From Virgibacillus sp. MSP4-1 (GTDB taxonomy: Bacteria; Bacillota; Bacilli; Bacillales; Alkalibacillaceae), in the NCBI RefSeq assembly GCF_010092505.1, contig NZ_CP048021.1, positions 2,418,001 to 2,482,000 on the forward strand: a DNA stretch of 64,000 bases, in the 5' to 3' direction. Every line of letters begins with the position of its first letter. Within the stretch, counting starts at the first letter, position 1. Positions 24,356 to 31,894 of this stretch are shown in pieces. The position numbers were made by a program, and so were the translations under genes. The notes below the pieces were generated by a model that saw only the letters and a program-made list of their open reading frames with translations, did not search any database and had not been told where the DNA came from.

Positions 24356-25285
24356 ATGAAAAAACTATTATCAATTTTTGCTTTAGTACTGACTGTATTC
24401 TTAATTACAGCATGTGGATCATCCAGCGAAACCGATGGAGACACAAGCGGTGATAATGGAAATAGTGGTGAACAATCCAGTGATGAAGGTTCAGGAGAGG
24501 CTAGTGGCAAACTTGCTGAACTAAGGGAAGCTGGTGTTGTAAAGATTGGTTTTGCGAACGAAAAGCCATACGCTTATCAGGATGAAAATGGTGAACTTAA
24601 AGGGGAAGCGGTTGCGATTGCAAAAGCCGTTTTCAAGGAACTTGGGGTTGAAAAAGTAGACGGTCAATTAGCTGATTTCAGTCAATTAATCGCAGGTGTG
24701 CAGGCTGGTAAGTTTGATGTTGCTACTGCTGGTATGGCAATTACACCTAAACGTTGTAAGCAGGCAGACTTTGGTGAGCCTGAAATTCAATATGGTGAAG
24801 GCTTAATCGTTCAGGAGGGGAATCCTCTGGATCTTCATAGCTACCAGGATATTGCTGACAATCCAGATGTTACCGTTTCCGTTATGTCTGGTGCAACGGA
24901 AATTGGATTCCTGAAAGAAATGGGTGTGAGTGAAGATCAAATTAGTGAAGCTCCGGATATTCCGGCAACGTTCGCAGCCGTTCAATCCGGAAGAGCAGAT
25001 GCAACGACTGGTACGGAAATGACCATTAAAATGGCATTAGAATCTTCTGATCAGGATGCACTTGAGTTCGTTGAAGACTTTGAACAGCCTGATATAGATG
25101 GCGTGCCAAGCTATGGTGCTGCCGTATTCCATCAAGACAATGACGATTTAAGAGAAGCTTACAACAAAGTACTTCAACAAAAGAAAGAAGACGGTGAAAT
25201 CTTAGATCTCATTACACCATCTGGTTTCAGTGAACGTAACCTCGTGCCTAATGATCTAACCACCGAAGAATTATGCCAGGGATAA
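24356..25285 (+). CDS. ehuB: Ectoine/hydroxyectoine-binding lipoprotein EhuB
   Basis: A 309-residue solute-binding protein. The lipoprotein signal MKKLLSIFALVLTVFLITAC ends in the lipobox LITAC, followed by an acidic Gly/Ser-rich linker to about residue 55. The mature part has the family-3 SBP pattern VVKIGFANEKPYAYQDENG, FSQLIAGVQAGKFDVATAGM and SGRADATTGTEMT, close to EhuB of rhizobial and Bacillus ectoine systems. It captures compatible solutes outside the cell for the EhuCDA permease. Start ATG 24356 is chosen because the signal peptide begins there with GGGAGGGG 11 nt upstream. It heads the ehuBCDA operon. Confidence 0.9.
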   Translation: MKKLLSIFALVLTVFLITACGSSSETDGDTSGDNGNSGEQSSDEGSGEASGKLAELREAGVVKIGFANEKPYAYQDENGELKGEAVAIAKAVFKELGVEKVDGQLADFSQLIAGVQAGKFDVATAGMAITPKRCKQADFGEPEIQYGEGLIVQEGNPLDLHSYQDIADNPDVTVSVMSGATEIGFLKEMGVSEDQISEAPDIPATFAAVQSGRADATTGTEMTIKMALESSDQDALEFVEDFEQPDIDGVPSYGAAVFHQDNDDLREAYNKVLQQKKEDGEILDLITPSGFSERNLVPNDLTTEELCQG

Positions 25286-25306
25286 TGGGGAAATAAAAAA
25301 TACTTT

Positions 25307-25337
25307 AACAGACCCCCTATTCAGGGGGTCTGTTTTC
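25307..25337 (+). terminator. Intra-operon terminator between ehuB and ehuC
   Basis: AACAGACCCCCT-ATTC-AGGGGGTCTGTTTT is a perfect hairpin with a T-run, 22 bp after the ehuB stop. Partial termination here would make more binding protein than permease, as is common in ABC importers. Confidence 0.9.
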
Positions 25338-25359
25338 TAATAGGAAAGGGTGAAAAGCG

Positions 25360-26022
25360 ATTAGTACCTTTATTGAAATCTTTGATGTTTTACTTCGGGG
25401 AATTAACATCACTATCACTGTACTGCTTGCATCAGCTGTATTATCCTTTATCATTGCCTTTCTCGCCGGGTTCGGCCGAATTGCCAAGAACCCCATCATT
25501 CGCAAGTTTACAGGATTTTATATAGAAGTATTTCGTGGTACTTCTTTAATTGTTCAGTTATTCTGGTTTTACTATGCTTTACCAGGTTTATTTGGAATTG
25601 ATTTAGGTACAGATTTCTGGGCAGCAGTCGTAGCCATATCTATGAACTACGGTGCTTATATGTCTGAAGTCGTTAGAGGATCTATTCTTTCTGTATCCGA
25701 TGGTCAGAAGGAAGCAGCTACTGCCCTTAATATGTCCAGATTTCAACGTATGAGATTGGTTATCTTACCTCAGGCCGTACGTATGATGCTACCGGAATTC
25801 GGTAACTATCTTATTCAAATGCTGAAGGCAACTTCACTTGTCTCTCTCATCGGTTTAACCGATATTTTATACCACGGCGATATATTCAGAAGTACAAATC
25901 TATCGCTGGCACCTACAGTTTACCTTTTAATTCTCGTCTTTTACTTTATATTAGCCCTTCCTCTGATCTGGTTGACACGTTGGGCAGAAAAGCAATCATC
26001 GAAGGGAGTGGCTACTGAATGA
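25360..26022 (+). CDS. ehuC: Ectoine/hydroxyectoine ABC permease EhuC (ATT start)
   Basis: A 220-residue permease with the amino-acid ABC permease signature NYGAYMSEVVRGSILSVSDG (EAA loop) and about five membrane helices. The frame is open from the TGA at 25351. No ATG, GTG or TTG occurs in frame before the first helices. The first ATG (25642) would delete about 94 residues including the first two helices. ATT at 25360 lies 7 nt after GGGTG of GGAAAGGGTG and would give (M)STFIEIFDVLLRG, a normal EhuC N-terminus. I therefore call ATT as start. The stop overlaps the ehuD start (ATGA). Confidence 0.85.
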   Translation: MSTFIEIFDVLLRGINITITVLLASAVLSFIIAFLAGFGRIAKNPIIRKFTGFYIEVFRGTSLIVQLFWFYYALPGLFGIDLGTDFWAAVVAISMNYGAYMSEVVRGSILSVSDGQKEAATALNMSRFQRMRLVILPQAVRMMLPEFGNYLIQMLKATSLVSLIGLTDILYHGDIFRSTNLSLAPTVYLLILVFYFILALPLIWLTRWAEKQSSKGVATE

Positions 26023-26744
26023 CTTGGAGCTGGAACTATGTCTGGGAATCACTCCCATTAATTTTTGAGGGAATGTGGATTACACTGGGACTCACCATTG
26101 GCTGTTTTGCCTTTGCCATGCTCTTTGGGTTTGTATGGACTTTTTTACGACGCATACCATGGACACCTGTTCAAAAGCTTGTAGGATTTCTATTGGAGTT
26201 TATCCGATCCACGCCTCCACTCGTACAGCTATTCTTTCTATTTTATGCATGGCCGATGGTACCTTACGTAGGAGTAACACTAGACCCAATATCCTGTGCA
26301 ATTCTGGGATTAGGCGGACACTTTAGTACGTATATTTCAGAGATTTACAGGTCTGGCATTGAGTCCGTTGATAAAGGACAATGGGAAGCTGCAAAAGCAT
26401 TAAATCTATCAACAGGTAAAAAATGGACAAAAATTATTTTACCACAGGCAATACCTCCAACCATTCCAATGTTAGGGAATTACCTCATTATTATGTTTAA
26501 AGAGGTTCCATTAACAGCCACAATTGGAGTTACCGGTATGCTTCATGCTGCTGAATCCTTTGGAGCCCAGACGTTTGCATACGTAGAGCCCTTAACACTA
26601 GTGGCGTTGTTCTTCCTTGCTATGAGTTATCCATCAGCTGTTCTCATAAGGAAGCTGGAGAAGAAATTTAACCGTCGCTTTGATAAAAAGAATCCGACTG
26701 GTACGAATAATAATATGGATAAAGGAGTGGCAGTAAATGGCTGA
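26019..26744 (+). CDS. ehuD: Ectoine/hydroxyectoine ABC permease EhuD
   Basis: A 241-residue inner-membrane permease of the polar amino-acid type. It has five predicted helices and the ATP-binding-subunit docking loop ISEIYRSGIESVDKGQWEAAK. The start overlaps the ehuC stop by 4 bp and its end overlaps ehuA by 8 bp, so translation is coupled. The C-terminal tail is charged (KLEKKFNRRFDKKNP). With EhuC it forms the heterodimeric channel for ectoine and hydroxyectoine, used in a halophile as osmoprotectants or as carbon and nitrogen source. Confidence 0.9.
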   Translation: MTWSWNYVWESLPLIFEGMWITLGLTIGCFAFAMLFGFVWTFLRRIPWTPVQKLVGFLLEFIRSTPPLVQLFFLFYAWPMVPYVGVTLDPISCAILGLGGHFSTYISEIYRSGIESVDKGQWEAAKALNLSTGKKWTKIILPQAIPPTIPMLGNYLIIMFKEVPLTATIGVTGMLHAAESFGAQTFAYVEPLTLVALFFLAMSYPSAVLIRKLEKKFNRRFDKKNPTGTNNNMDKGVAVNG

Positions 26745-27519
26745 TCCCATTGTACGATATAAAGATGTTCATAAATCATTCGGCGAAGTGGAAGTATTAA
26801 AGGGCATTGACCTTGATATTGCCCCTGCCGAAAAAATTGCATTGATTGGTCCAAGTGGTTCCGGAAAAACGACCATTATTCGAATGCTTATGACCCTTGA
26901 GGAGCCTACTTCCGGAGTCATTGAGGTCGATGGACGCCCACTTTGGCATATGGAAAAGGAAGGAGAACTTGTCCCTGCGAATGAAAAGCATTTGCGTGAG
27001 GTTCGGGGAGACATCGGAATGGTGTTTCAGCACTTCAATCTTTTTCCACACATGTCTATTTTAGATAACTGTATGGTTGCTCCTGTTCATGTAAAAGGAG
27101 AGCCAAAGGATGAGGCCAGACAGCGTTCCATTGAAATGCTGGAAAAGGTTGGTCTGGGAGATAAACTGGATAGCTACCCAAGCCAGTTATCCGGTGGACA
27201 AAAGCAGCGTGTCGCTATGGCCAGAGCACTTGTTATGCGTCCAAAGGTGATGCTGTTTGACGAAGTAACCTCTGCTCTTGACCCTGAGCTTGTAGGAGAG
27301 GTTCTGGAGGTTATCCGGGACATAGCAAAAGAGGGAGAAATGGCCATGATACTCGTTACACACGAAATGGAATTTGCCCGTGACATTGCTGATCGCGTTC
27401 TGTTCCTTGATGAAGGGACAATAGCAGAAGAGGGATCTCCTGAAGAAGTACTGGAAAATTCCAAGAGTGAACGTTTACAGTCCTTCCTCAGTCGTTTCCG
27501 TTCTTCATCACCATCTTAA
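26737..27519 (+). CDS. ehuA: Ectoine/hydroxyectoine ABC transporter ATPase EhuA
   Basis: A 260-residue ABC ATPase. Walker A is LIGPSGSGKTTIIRML, the Q-loop GMVFQHFNLFPHMS, the signature LSGGQKQRVAMARAL, Walker B VMLFDEVTSALDPEL, and the switch His is in LVTHEMEFA. A small insert after Walker A (RPLWHMEKEGELVPANEKHL) is characteristic of the EhuA subgroup. It is last in the operon, followed 13 bp later by a terminator shared with nirK. Confidence 0.92.
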   Translation: MADPIVRYKDVHKSFGEVEVLKGIDLDIAPAEKIALIGPSGSGKTTIIRMLMTLEEPTSGVIEVDGRPLWHMEKEGELVPANEKHLREVRGDIGMVFQHFNLFPHMSILDNCMVAPVHVKGEPKDEARQRSIEMLEKVGLGDKLDSYPSQLSGGQKQRVAMARALVMRPKVMLFDEVTSALDPELVGEVLEVIRDIAKEGEMAMILVTHEMEFARDIADRVLFLDEGTIAEEGSPEEVLENSKSERLQSFLSRFRSSSPS

Positions 27520-27531
27520 TAAGAACGTTAT

Positions 27532-27569
27532 AAAAGGGATGCCAGTTGTCTGCTGACATCCCTTTTATA
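27532..27569. terminator. Bidirectional terminator between ehuA and nirK
   Basis: AAAAGGGATG, a 15-nt loop, CATCCCTTTT; T-runs on both strands serve the convergent ehuA and nitrite reductase genes. Confidence 0.85.
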
Positions 27570-27576
27570 TTCTTAT

Positions 27577-28620
27577 CTATTCCGTTACTTCCATTAATCC
27601 CTTAGCACCTTTAGTAGCGTGGTTGAATTGGTGAGTTACGAATGGGAAAGTTCCTGCTTCTGTTACTGTAAATTCTACGACTGCTCCTCCACTGGCTGGA
27701 AGCATGACCGTTTGCATTCCTTCCATATGGTTGGCGGGGTTTCCGTCAATATAAACATCTTCCATTATCGTTCCGATGACATGAAAGCTGCTAGTTTCAT
27801 TTGGTCCCATATTGTTTACATAGAAGCGGATCCTATCTCCCACTTGTGCCTGCAGGGGATTTTCCTTCAAACTATAGGTCGTACCGTTTGTATTGATGCC
27901 GCCTTCTTTAAGTGCTTTAGCTGAGAATACAACCTGATTCGGTTCTCCCTCAAGCATGTCATCCATATCATTGTAGTCATACCATTCATTTTGTATAATC
28001 ACAAACTCTTTATCAACTTCATCATCTGTTGGGTAGCCGTCTTCTGGCTGTACGATCATAACACCGTGCATTCCATTGGCAATGTGTCCCAATACTGGCT
28101 CAGTTCCACAGTGGTACATGAACACGCCTGGTTTATTTGCAAGATATTGGAAAGTACCTTCTTCATTTGGCATGACATCCGCAAACTTTTTATCCGGTGC
28201 CGCTTGTACGGCATGAAAATCCATGCTATGCGGAATTTGCGGATCCAGATTCTTCAGGGTGAAGTTGATCATGTCCCCTTCTTTTACCACTATGGTTGGC
28301 CCAGGGGCTTCCCCATTAAAGGTCCAGGCTTTATAATTTGAATCCTTTTCGATTTCAATATCTGTGATTTGTGCTGTCATTTCGACATTCACTTCATGCT
28401 CTCCAACCCGTTCTACTTTTACCGGAACAGGCTCCTGATTTATTCCTTGATGAGCAGGGATAATGGCATTTTCTTTCTCATTCACTTCAGATGTTTCACC
28501 ACGATCTGTATTTACAGCTGAAGGATCTTGCTGTGAATGTTCATTTGTTTCCTTTCCACATGCAGCCAATCCCATCATAATGACCACTAACAGACTTACA
28601 ATCATCCATTGTTTTTTCAT
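27577..28620 (-). CDS. nirK: Copper-containing nitrite reductase (NO-forming), lipoprotein
   Basis: A 347-residue two-cupredoxin enzyme reducing nitrite to nitric oxide outside the membrane. The signal peptide ends in the lipobox GLAAC (Cys21), with an acidic linker to about residue 60. All copper ligands are visible: type 1 His131, Cys171, His179, Met184; type 2 His136, His170 and His330. The catalytic Asp134 (HSMDFH) and His280 (SSFHVIG) are also present, matching NirK rather than laccase. I start at ATG 28620 because GAGGTGA is 5 nt upstream; a longer frame to 28653 lacks a site. An FNR box upstream predicts anaerobic induction. Confidence 0.9.
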   Translation of the reverse strand: MKKQWMIVSLLVVIMMGLAACGKETNEHSQQDPSAVNTDRGETSEVNEKENAIIPAHQGINQEPVPVKVERVGEHEVNVEMTAQITDIEIEKDSNYKAWTFNGEAPGPTIVVKEGDMINFTLKNLDPQIPHSMDFHAVQAAPDKKFADVMPNEEGTFQYLANKPGVFMYHCGTEPVLGHIANGMHGVMIVQPEDGYPTDDEVDKEFVIIQNEWYDYNDMDDMLEGEPNQVVFSAKALKEGGINTNGTTYSLKENPLQAQVGDRIRFYVNNMGPNETSSFHVIGTIMEDVYIDGNPANHMEGMQTVMLPASGGAVVEFTVTEAGTFPFVTHQFNHATKGAKGLMEVTE

Positions 28621-28702
28621 ATTCATCACCTCATCGAAATTAATCGCCGGCATGCCCTGATGGTCTTTTCTCCTTCATGTAAAGACGTGGTAGATCTCTT
28701 TA

Positions 28703-28752
28703 CATCTTTATTGTATAATCCCTTTCAGAATCAACATGTGAATTCTATCACA
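28703..28752 (-). promoter_or_regulatory. FNR-type box and promoter of nirK
   Basis: TGTGA-ATTCTA-TCACA at 28737-28752 is a perfect TGTGA-N6-TCACA palindrome, the consensus for Bacillus Fnr. On the minus strand a -10 hexamer TACAAT (complement 28710-28715) predicts a transcription start near 28703. The box centre is then at about -41.5, the classic class II activator position. Confidence 0.8.
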
Positions 28753-28882
28753 TGTAAGCGCTCACTTATGTCTGAATTGTGAATAAATGATTTAAAGGAT
28801 AAATAACTCTTTCCCTCGATTCCTTCTTTGTATCGTGATAGACTTTAAGAAAATGACTTTTAAAAGGGGATGAGAGAACATC

Positions 28883-29065
28883 ATGGCAACAAAAAAGGAA
28901 ATTGAACAGGAGATTGAACAGCTTAAAATGGATTACATACGCATTCAAGGTGATTTAGATAAGCTTGAGGCTACAGGGGGAAGGGTCTCTCCACTCGAAA
29001 AAACCCTGGAACGAATGGAACAGCAACTGGCCGATCTGAGAAAAGAACTGGAAAATGCAAAATAG
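28883..29065 (+). CDS. SE1832-family small protein
   Basis: A 60-residue, almost entirely helical protein: MATKKEIEQEIEQLKMDYIR, then GDLDKLEATGGRVSPLEKTL and a further Glu/Lys/Leu-rich helix. The composition and the GGRVSPLE turn between two amphipathic helices match the small Firmicute family named after SE1832. It probably forms a helical hairpin or coiled coil. Function unknown. The upstream AAAAGGGGATGAG serves as ribosome site. It is divergent from nirK and could share its upstream region. Confidence 0.8.
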   Translation: MATKKEIEQEIEQLKMDYIRIQGDLDKLEATGGRVSPLEKTLERMEQQLADLRKELENAK

Positions 29066-29074
29066 TAGAATGAA

Positions 29075-29107
29075 GAGTTCATTGCATAGCTGCAATGAAC
29101 TTTTTAT
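29075..29107 (+). terminator. Terminator of the SE1832 gene
   Basis: AGTTCATTGC-ATAGCT-GCAATGAACTTTTT, 10 bp after the stop. The following gap to 29440 shows no gene; a promoter-like TTGAAT...GATAAT region lies near 29320-29365. Confidence 0.88.
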
Positions 29108-29440
29108 TTCACGGATATCAGTAAATAATAAAGCTCATGGCTGATGGACAAGATCTCAGAAAGAGGTTATTTCCGTATTTGTGCGCTTTCATCGACAATA
29201 TCCGCCATGAATTTACATTTTTCCACAACTATTCGACCACCTCCCCATAGACCATAACTCCTATTCCCTGTCAGATTGCCTTTATAGAATTTTCTTTAAA
29301 AAATAAACATGATATGATGAAATTGAATGCAACATTTTCCGACAAAGTTAAAATAAGGATAATATAGCACATTAGATATAACGTAAAACTTCCATTAGCA
29401 GGAGATTACGGCCAGTTAATACGTGATAAAGGTGGTACAT

Positions 29441-31123
29441 ATGTCAAACCAGGGAAATCATTATATGTTCTTTAATGAAGAAGAGATGTTTCAGCTTTTT
29501 ACATCCTTATTCGATATTGTATTTTTAATGAAATACGAACCACCTGATGAATTCCGCTATCTAAAAGTAAGCCAAACAGCAAAAAAGCTGGCCATGCTGC
29601 AGGATGAGGATATAGGGAAAACAATAAGAGAGATTTTTCACAAATCTGTAGCTGACCACTTGAAAGGCTATTATCAGCAGGCTGTTACAACAAATAAAAA
29701 GATAACCTTTCGTGATCGTATGAATATTAATTCAGAAAATCGCTACGGGGAAACCATATTAATTCCGTTTACTTATGATAATGTGACCTATGTGATTGGG
29801 CTTACCCGTGATATTACACATGTGGTTAATTTAGAAAGCAATCAGGGAAATGATCCGATCACAGGTCTTCCTTTTGTGGACAACTTCATAGAGCAGCTAG
29901 AGACTACACTGCATACAAAAAAGTTTGAGGGGTCGGTATGGTACCTGTTTTACATTGGCATTAATCAATTGTCCTTTGTGCAGTATTCGAACCAGAACGT
30001 GGAGACCAATCTGCTAAAGGAAATCACCAATCGGCTGCAGCGTTTCCTGAAAAATGAGGACCAACTGAGCCGGGCTTCAGGAAATGAGTTCATTATCGCC
30101 GTTCGATCTACCAGTCATAATGAGTCTGAACAGCTTACCAACCAGATATATGAAGCTATTCAGCATCCCTATCAGACCGAAGAATTCGAGGTGGTAGTAC
30201 AGCCCTCCATCGGTGTTGCTAAAATGTCACCCGAGGACTACAATGTACAACAGACGGTTACAAACGCCTTTCATGGAATGCTTCAGGCCAAATCATTAAA
30301 AGATCGGCAAATCTTCATTACATTCGCCCATGCCCATATCGAAAGCAATTTACGGCAAAAGACTCTGGAGCAGGACCTGGCCTATGCTCTTCAGCACAAC
30401 GAACTGGAACTATACTATCAGCCAAAGCTTGATATTCGGAGGAATGAATTCAGTCTTGAGGCGCTATTGAGATGGAATCATCCTAAATATGGTTTAATAC
30501 CGCCAAATGAGTTTATCCCGATTGCCGAAGAAAACCATTCGATTCAATCCATCGGGCGCTGGGTGCTGAAACAGGTCTGTAAGGATATCTATGAACTAAA
30601 GAAGGTCTTTTCAAATATTCGTGTTGCTGTTAATATATCTCCGGTACAGCTGAACGAATCAGCCTTTGTTGATTATATAAAAGAAACAGTGGCCGAATAT
30701 AAAACAAATCCTGAAGACATTGAGCTGGAAATTACAGAAAATGACCTGTTGAACCTGGATGCAGCGCAAAAACAGTTTGAAACGCTATCAGATGCAGGCT
30801 TCTCAATTGTACTCGATGATTTCGGGACGAACTATTCTTCCTTAAATTACTTAAAAGAGCTTTCGGTGCAAAAAATTAAAATTGATAAATCCTTTATTAT
30901 GAATATGGATTACCATCAAAAAGACCAGCAGATTGTGCAAATGATCATTAAGCTGGCCAAAAACCTGGAACTCGAGGTCACAGCGGAAGGGGTCGAAAAA
31001 AGAAAGCATATCGACATGCTTTCAAAAATGGACTGTACCGAAATTCAAGGATATTACCTAAGCAAACCCCTGCCTCTTCAGAAAATCATAAAGAAATTAG
31101 CAAGTAAGCAAATGGAGCTGTAA
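29441..31123 (+). CDS. PAS-GGDEF(degenerate)-EAL protein, probable c-di-GMP phosphodiesterase
   Basis: A 560-residue signalling protein without membrane segments. Residues about 1-135 look like a PAS-type sensor. About 140-300 is a GGDEF domain whose active-site motif is RASGNEFIIAV (SGNEF), so cyclase activity is unlikely. About 315-555 is an EAL domain with the catalytic set intact: EALLRW, NISP, EITEND, DDFG, KIDKSF, TAEGVE and EIQGYYLSKP. It should hydrolyse c-di-GMP, perhaps under GTP or ligand control by the other domains. ATG 29441 with AAAGGTGG 5 nt upstream is preferred over the GTG at 29423. A single-gene transcript with its own terminator. Confidence 0.9.
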   Translation: MSNQGNHYMFFNEEEMFQLFTSLFDIVFLMKYEPPDEFRYLKVSQTAKKLAMLQDEDIGKTIREIFHKSVADHLKGYYQQAVTTNKKITFRDRMNINSENRYGETILIPFTYDNVTYVIGLTRDITHVVNLESNQGNDPITGLPFVDNFIEQLETTLHTKKFEGSVWYLFYIGINQLSFVQYSNQNVETNLLKEITNRLQRFLKNEDQLSRASGNEFIIAVRSTSHNESEQLTNQIYEAIQHPYQTEEFEVVVQPSIGVAKMSPEDYNVQQTVTNAFHGMLQAKSLKDRQIFITFAHAHIESNLRQKTLEQDLAYALQHNELELYYQPKLDIRRNEFSLEALLRWNHPKYGLIPPNEFIPIAEENHSIQSIGRWVLKQVCKDIYELKKVFSNIRVAVNISPVQLNESAFVDYIKETVAEYKTNPEDIELEITENDLLNLDAAQKQFETLSDAGFSIVLDDFGTNYSSLNYLKELSVQKIKIDKSFIMNMDYHQKDQQIVQMIIKLAKNLELEVTAEGVEKRKHIDMLSKMDCTEIQGYYLSKPLPLQKIIKKLASKQMEL

Positions 31124-31125
31124 AC

Positions 31126-31169
31126 AAAAAGGGGTATGCCTGTGTGACTTCGGCATACCCCTTTTTGTT
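31126..31169. terminator. Bidirectional terminator after the EAL gene
   Basis: AAAAAGGGGTATGCC, loop, GGCATACCCCTTTTT. Strong in both directions; it also serves the small minus-strand gene ending at 31169. Confidence 0.9.
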
Positions 31170-31348
31170 TACTTTTTTTCTGTTCCTCTTATTCCTTTCC
31201 CTTTTCTTCCCTGCTTGGAATTCCGGTTAAATCCCTTCATCGGATCTTCATCCGTGTATTCTGCAGAGAACTCCATATCAGGGGTACTCTCCGCCGGTGT
31301 CTGATTCGTTTTCTTTGCAGCGTCATAAGCTGTTTTTCGTTTTGTCAT
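31169..31348 (-). CDS. Small basic hypothetical protein, 59 aa
   Basis: Start ATG 31348-31346 is preceded by AAAAGGAGGG, one of the best ribosome sites in the window. The product begins MTKRKTAYDAAKKTNQTPAE, has an acidic middle (FSAEYTDEDPMKGFN) and a very basic end (SKQGRKGKGIRGTEKK). No hydrophobic core is apparent, so it is probably disordered or nucleic-acid binding. The composition recalls small spore-coat or spore-core proteins of Bacillaceae, but I do not recognise a family. The stop abuts the terminator shared with the EAL gene. It was just below a 60-residue length cut-off. Confidence 0.7.
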   Translation of the reverse strand: MTKRKTAYDAAKKTNQTPAESTPDMEFSAEYTDEDPMKGFNRNSKQGRKGKGIRGTEKK

Positions 31349-31404
31349 GGATACCCTCCTTTTACGATTTAGTTTTTGATAAATCGCAAAAAGGATACGT
31401 AACG

Positions 31405-31866
31405 TTACAGCATTCTTTTATTGCTAATGGCATCCTTCAGGCTCTTCTGCATAGCCCCAATTCCCTTTGAGCCGTGTAAAGGATAATGTAAAGAAGCCTG
31501 AGGAAAAAGCTGCTCCATAATCGGCTTAAATTTTTTGCCGCCCAGCATCACAACCCTTTTGGCATCTGATAGACGCTTTTCTCTAAGCTGCTGGCTCATG
31601 CTTTCTATAGATATGACATCAGGATTTCTTTTCATACTGAAAGACAAATTATAGGTTTCCGGAACATACTCATCGGGCTTCAGAATTCCATATTTAGGTG
31701 AAATAATCACCCAATGAACATCGAGCATTTCTACATATTGCTGCAGCAATCGATGAAAGGTTCCTGTATAGGCCTCACAAGCCTTCACACTGCCAAGCTC
31801 CGGCTTATGGTCCCATATTTTCGGTTTCCCTGAAGGAATGACATATAGCTCATTCATATTCTCCAA
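31405..31866 (-). CDS. DUF6884/YaaA-like protein
   Basis: A 153-residue protein with the pattern LYVIPSGKPKIWDHKP, HWVIISPKYGILKPDEYVPETY and RVVMLGGKKFKPIMEQLFP. This is the YaaA-like/DUF6884 fold used by several nucleobase- and DNA-modification-associated proteins, such as TGT-paralog partners. Here no modification genes are adjacent. The start is either TTG 31866 or ATG 31857; neither ribosome site is decisive. Role unknown. Confidence 0.7.
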   Translation of the reverse strand: MENMNELYVIPSGKPKIWDHKPELGSVKACEAYTGTFHRLLQQYVEMLDVHWVIISPKYGILKPDEYVPETYNLSFSMKRNPDVISIESMSQQLREKRLSDAKRVVMLGGKKFKPIMEQLFPQASLHYPLHGSKGIGAMQKSLKDAISNKRML

Positions 31867-31894
31867 TGCTTTCCCCTGCTTTCCTTAAGACGGT

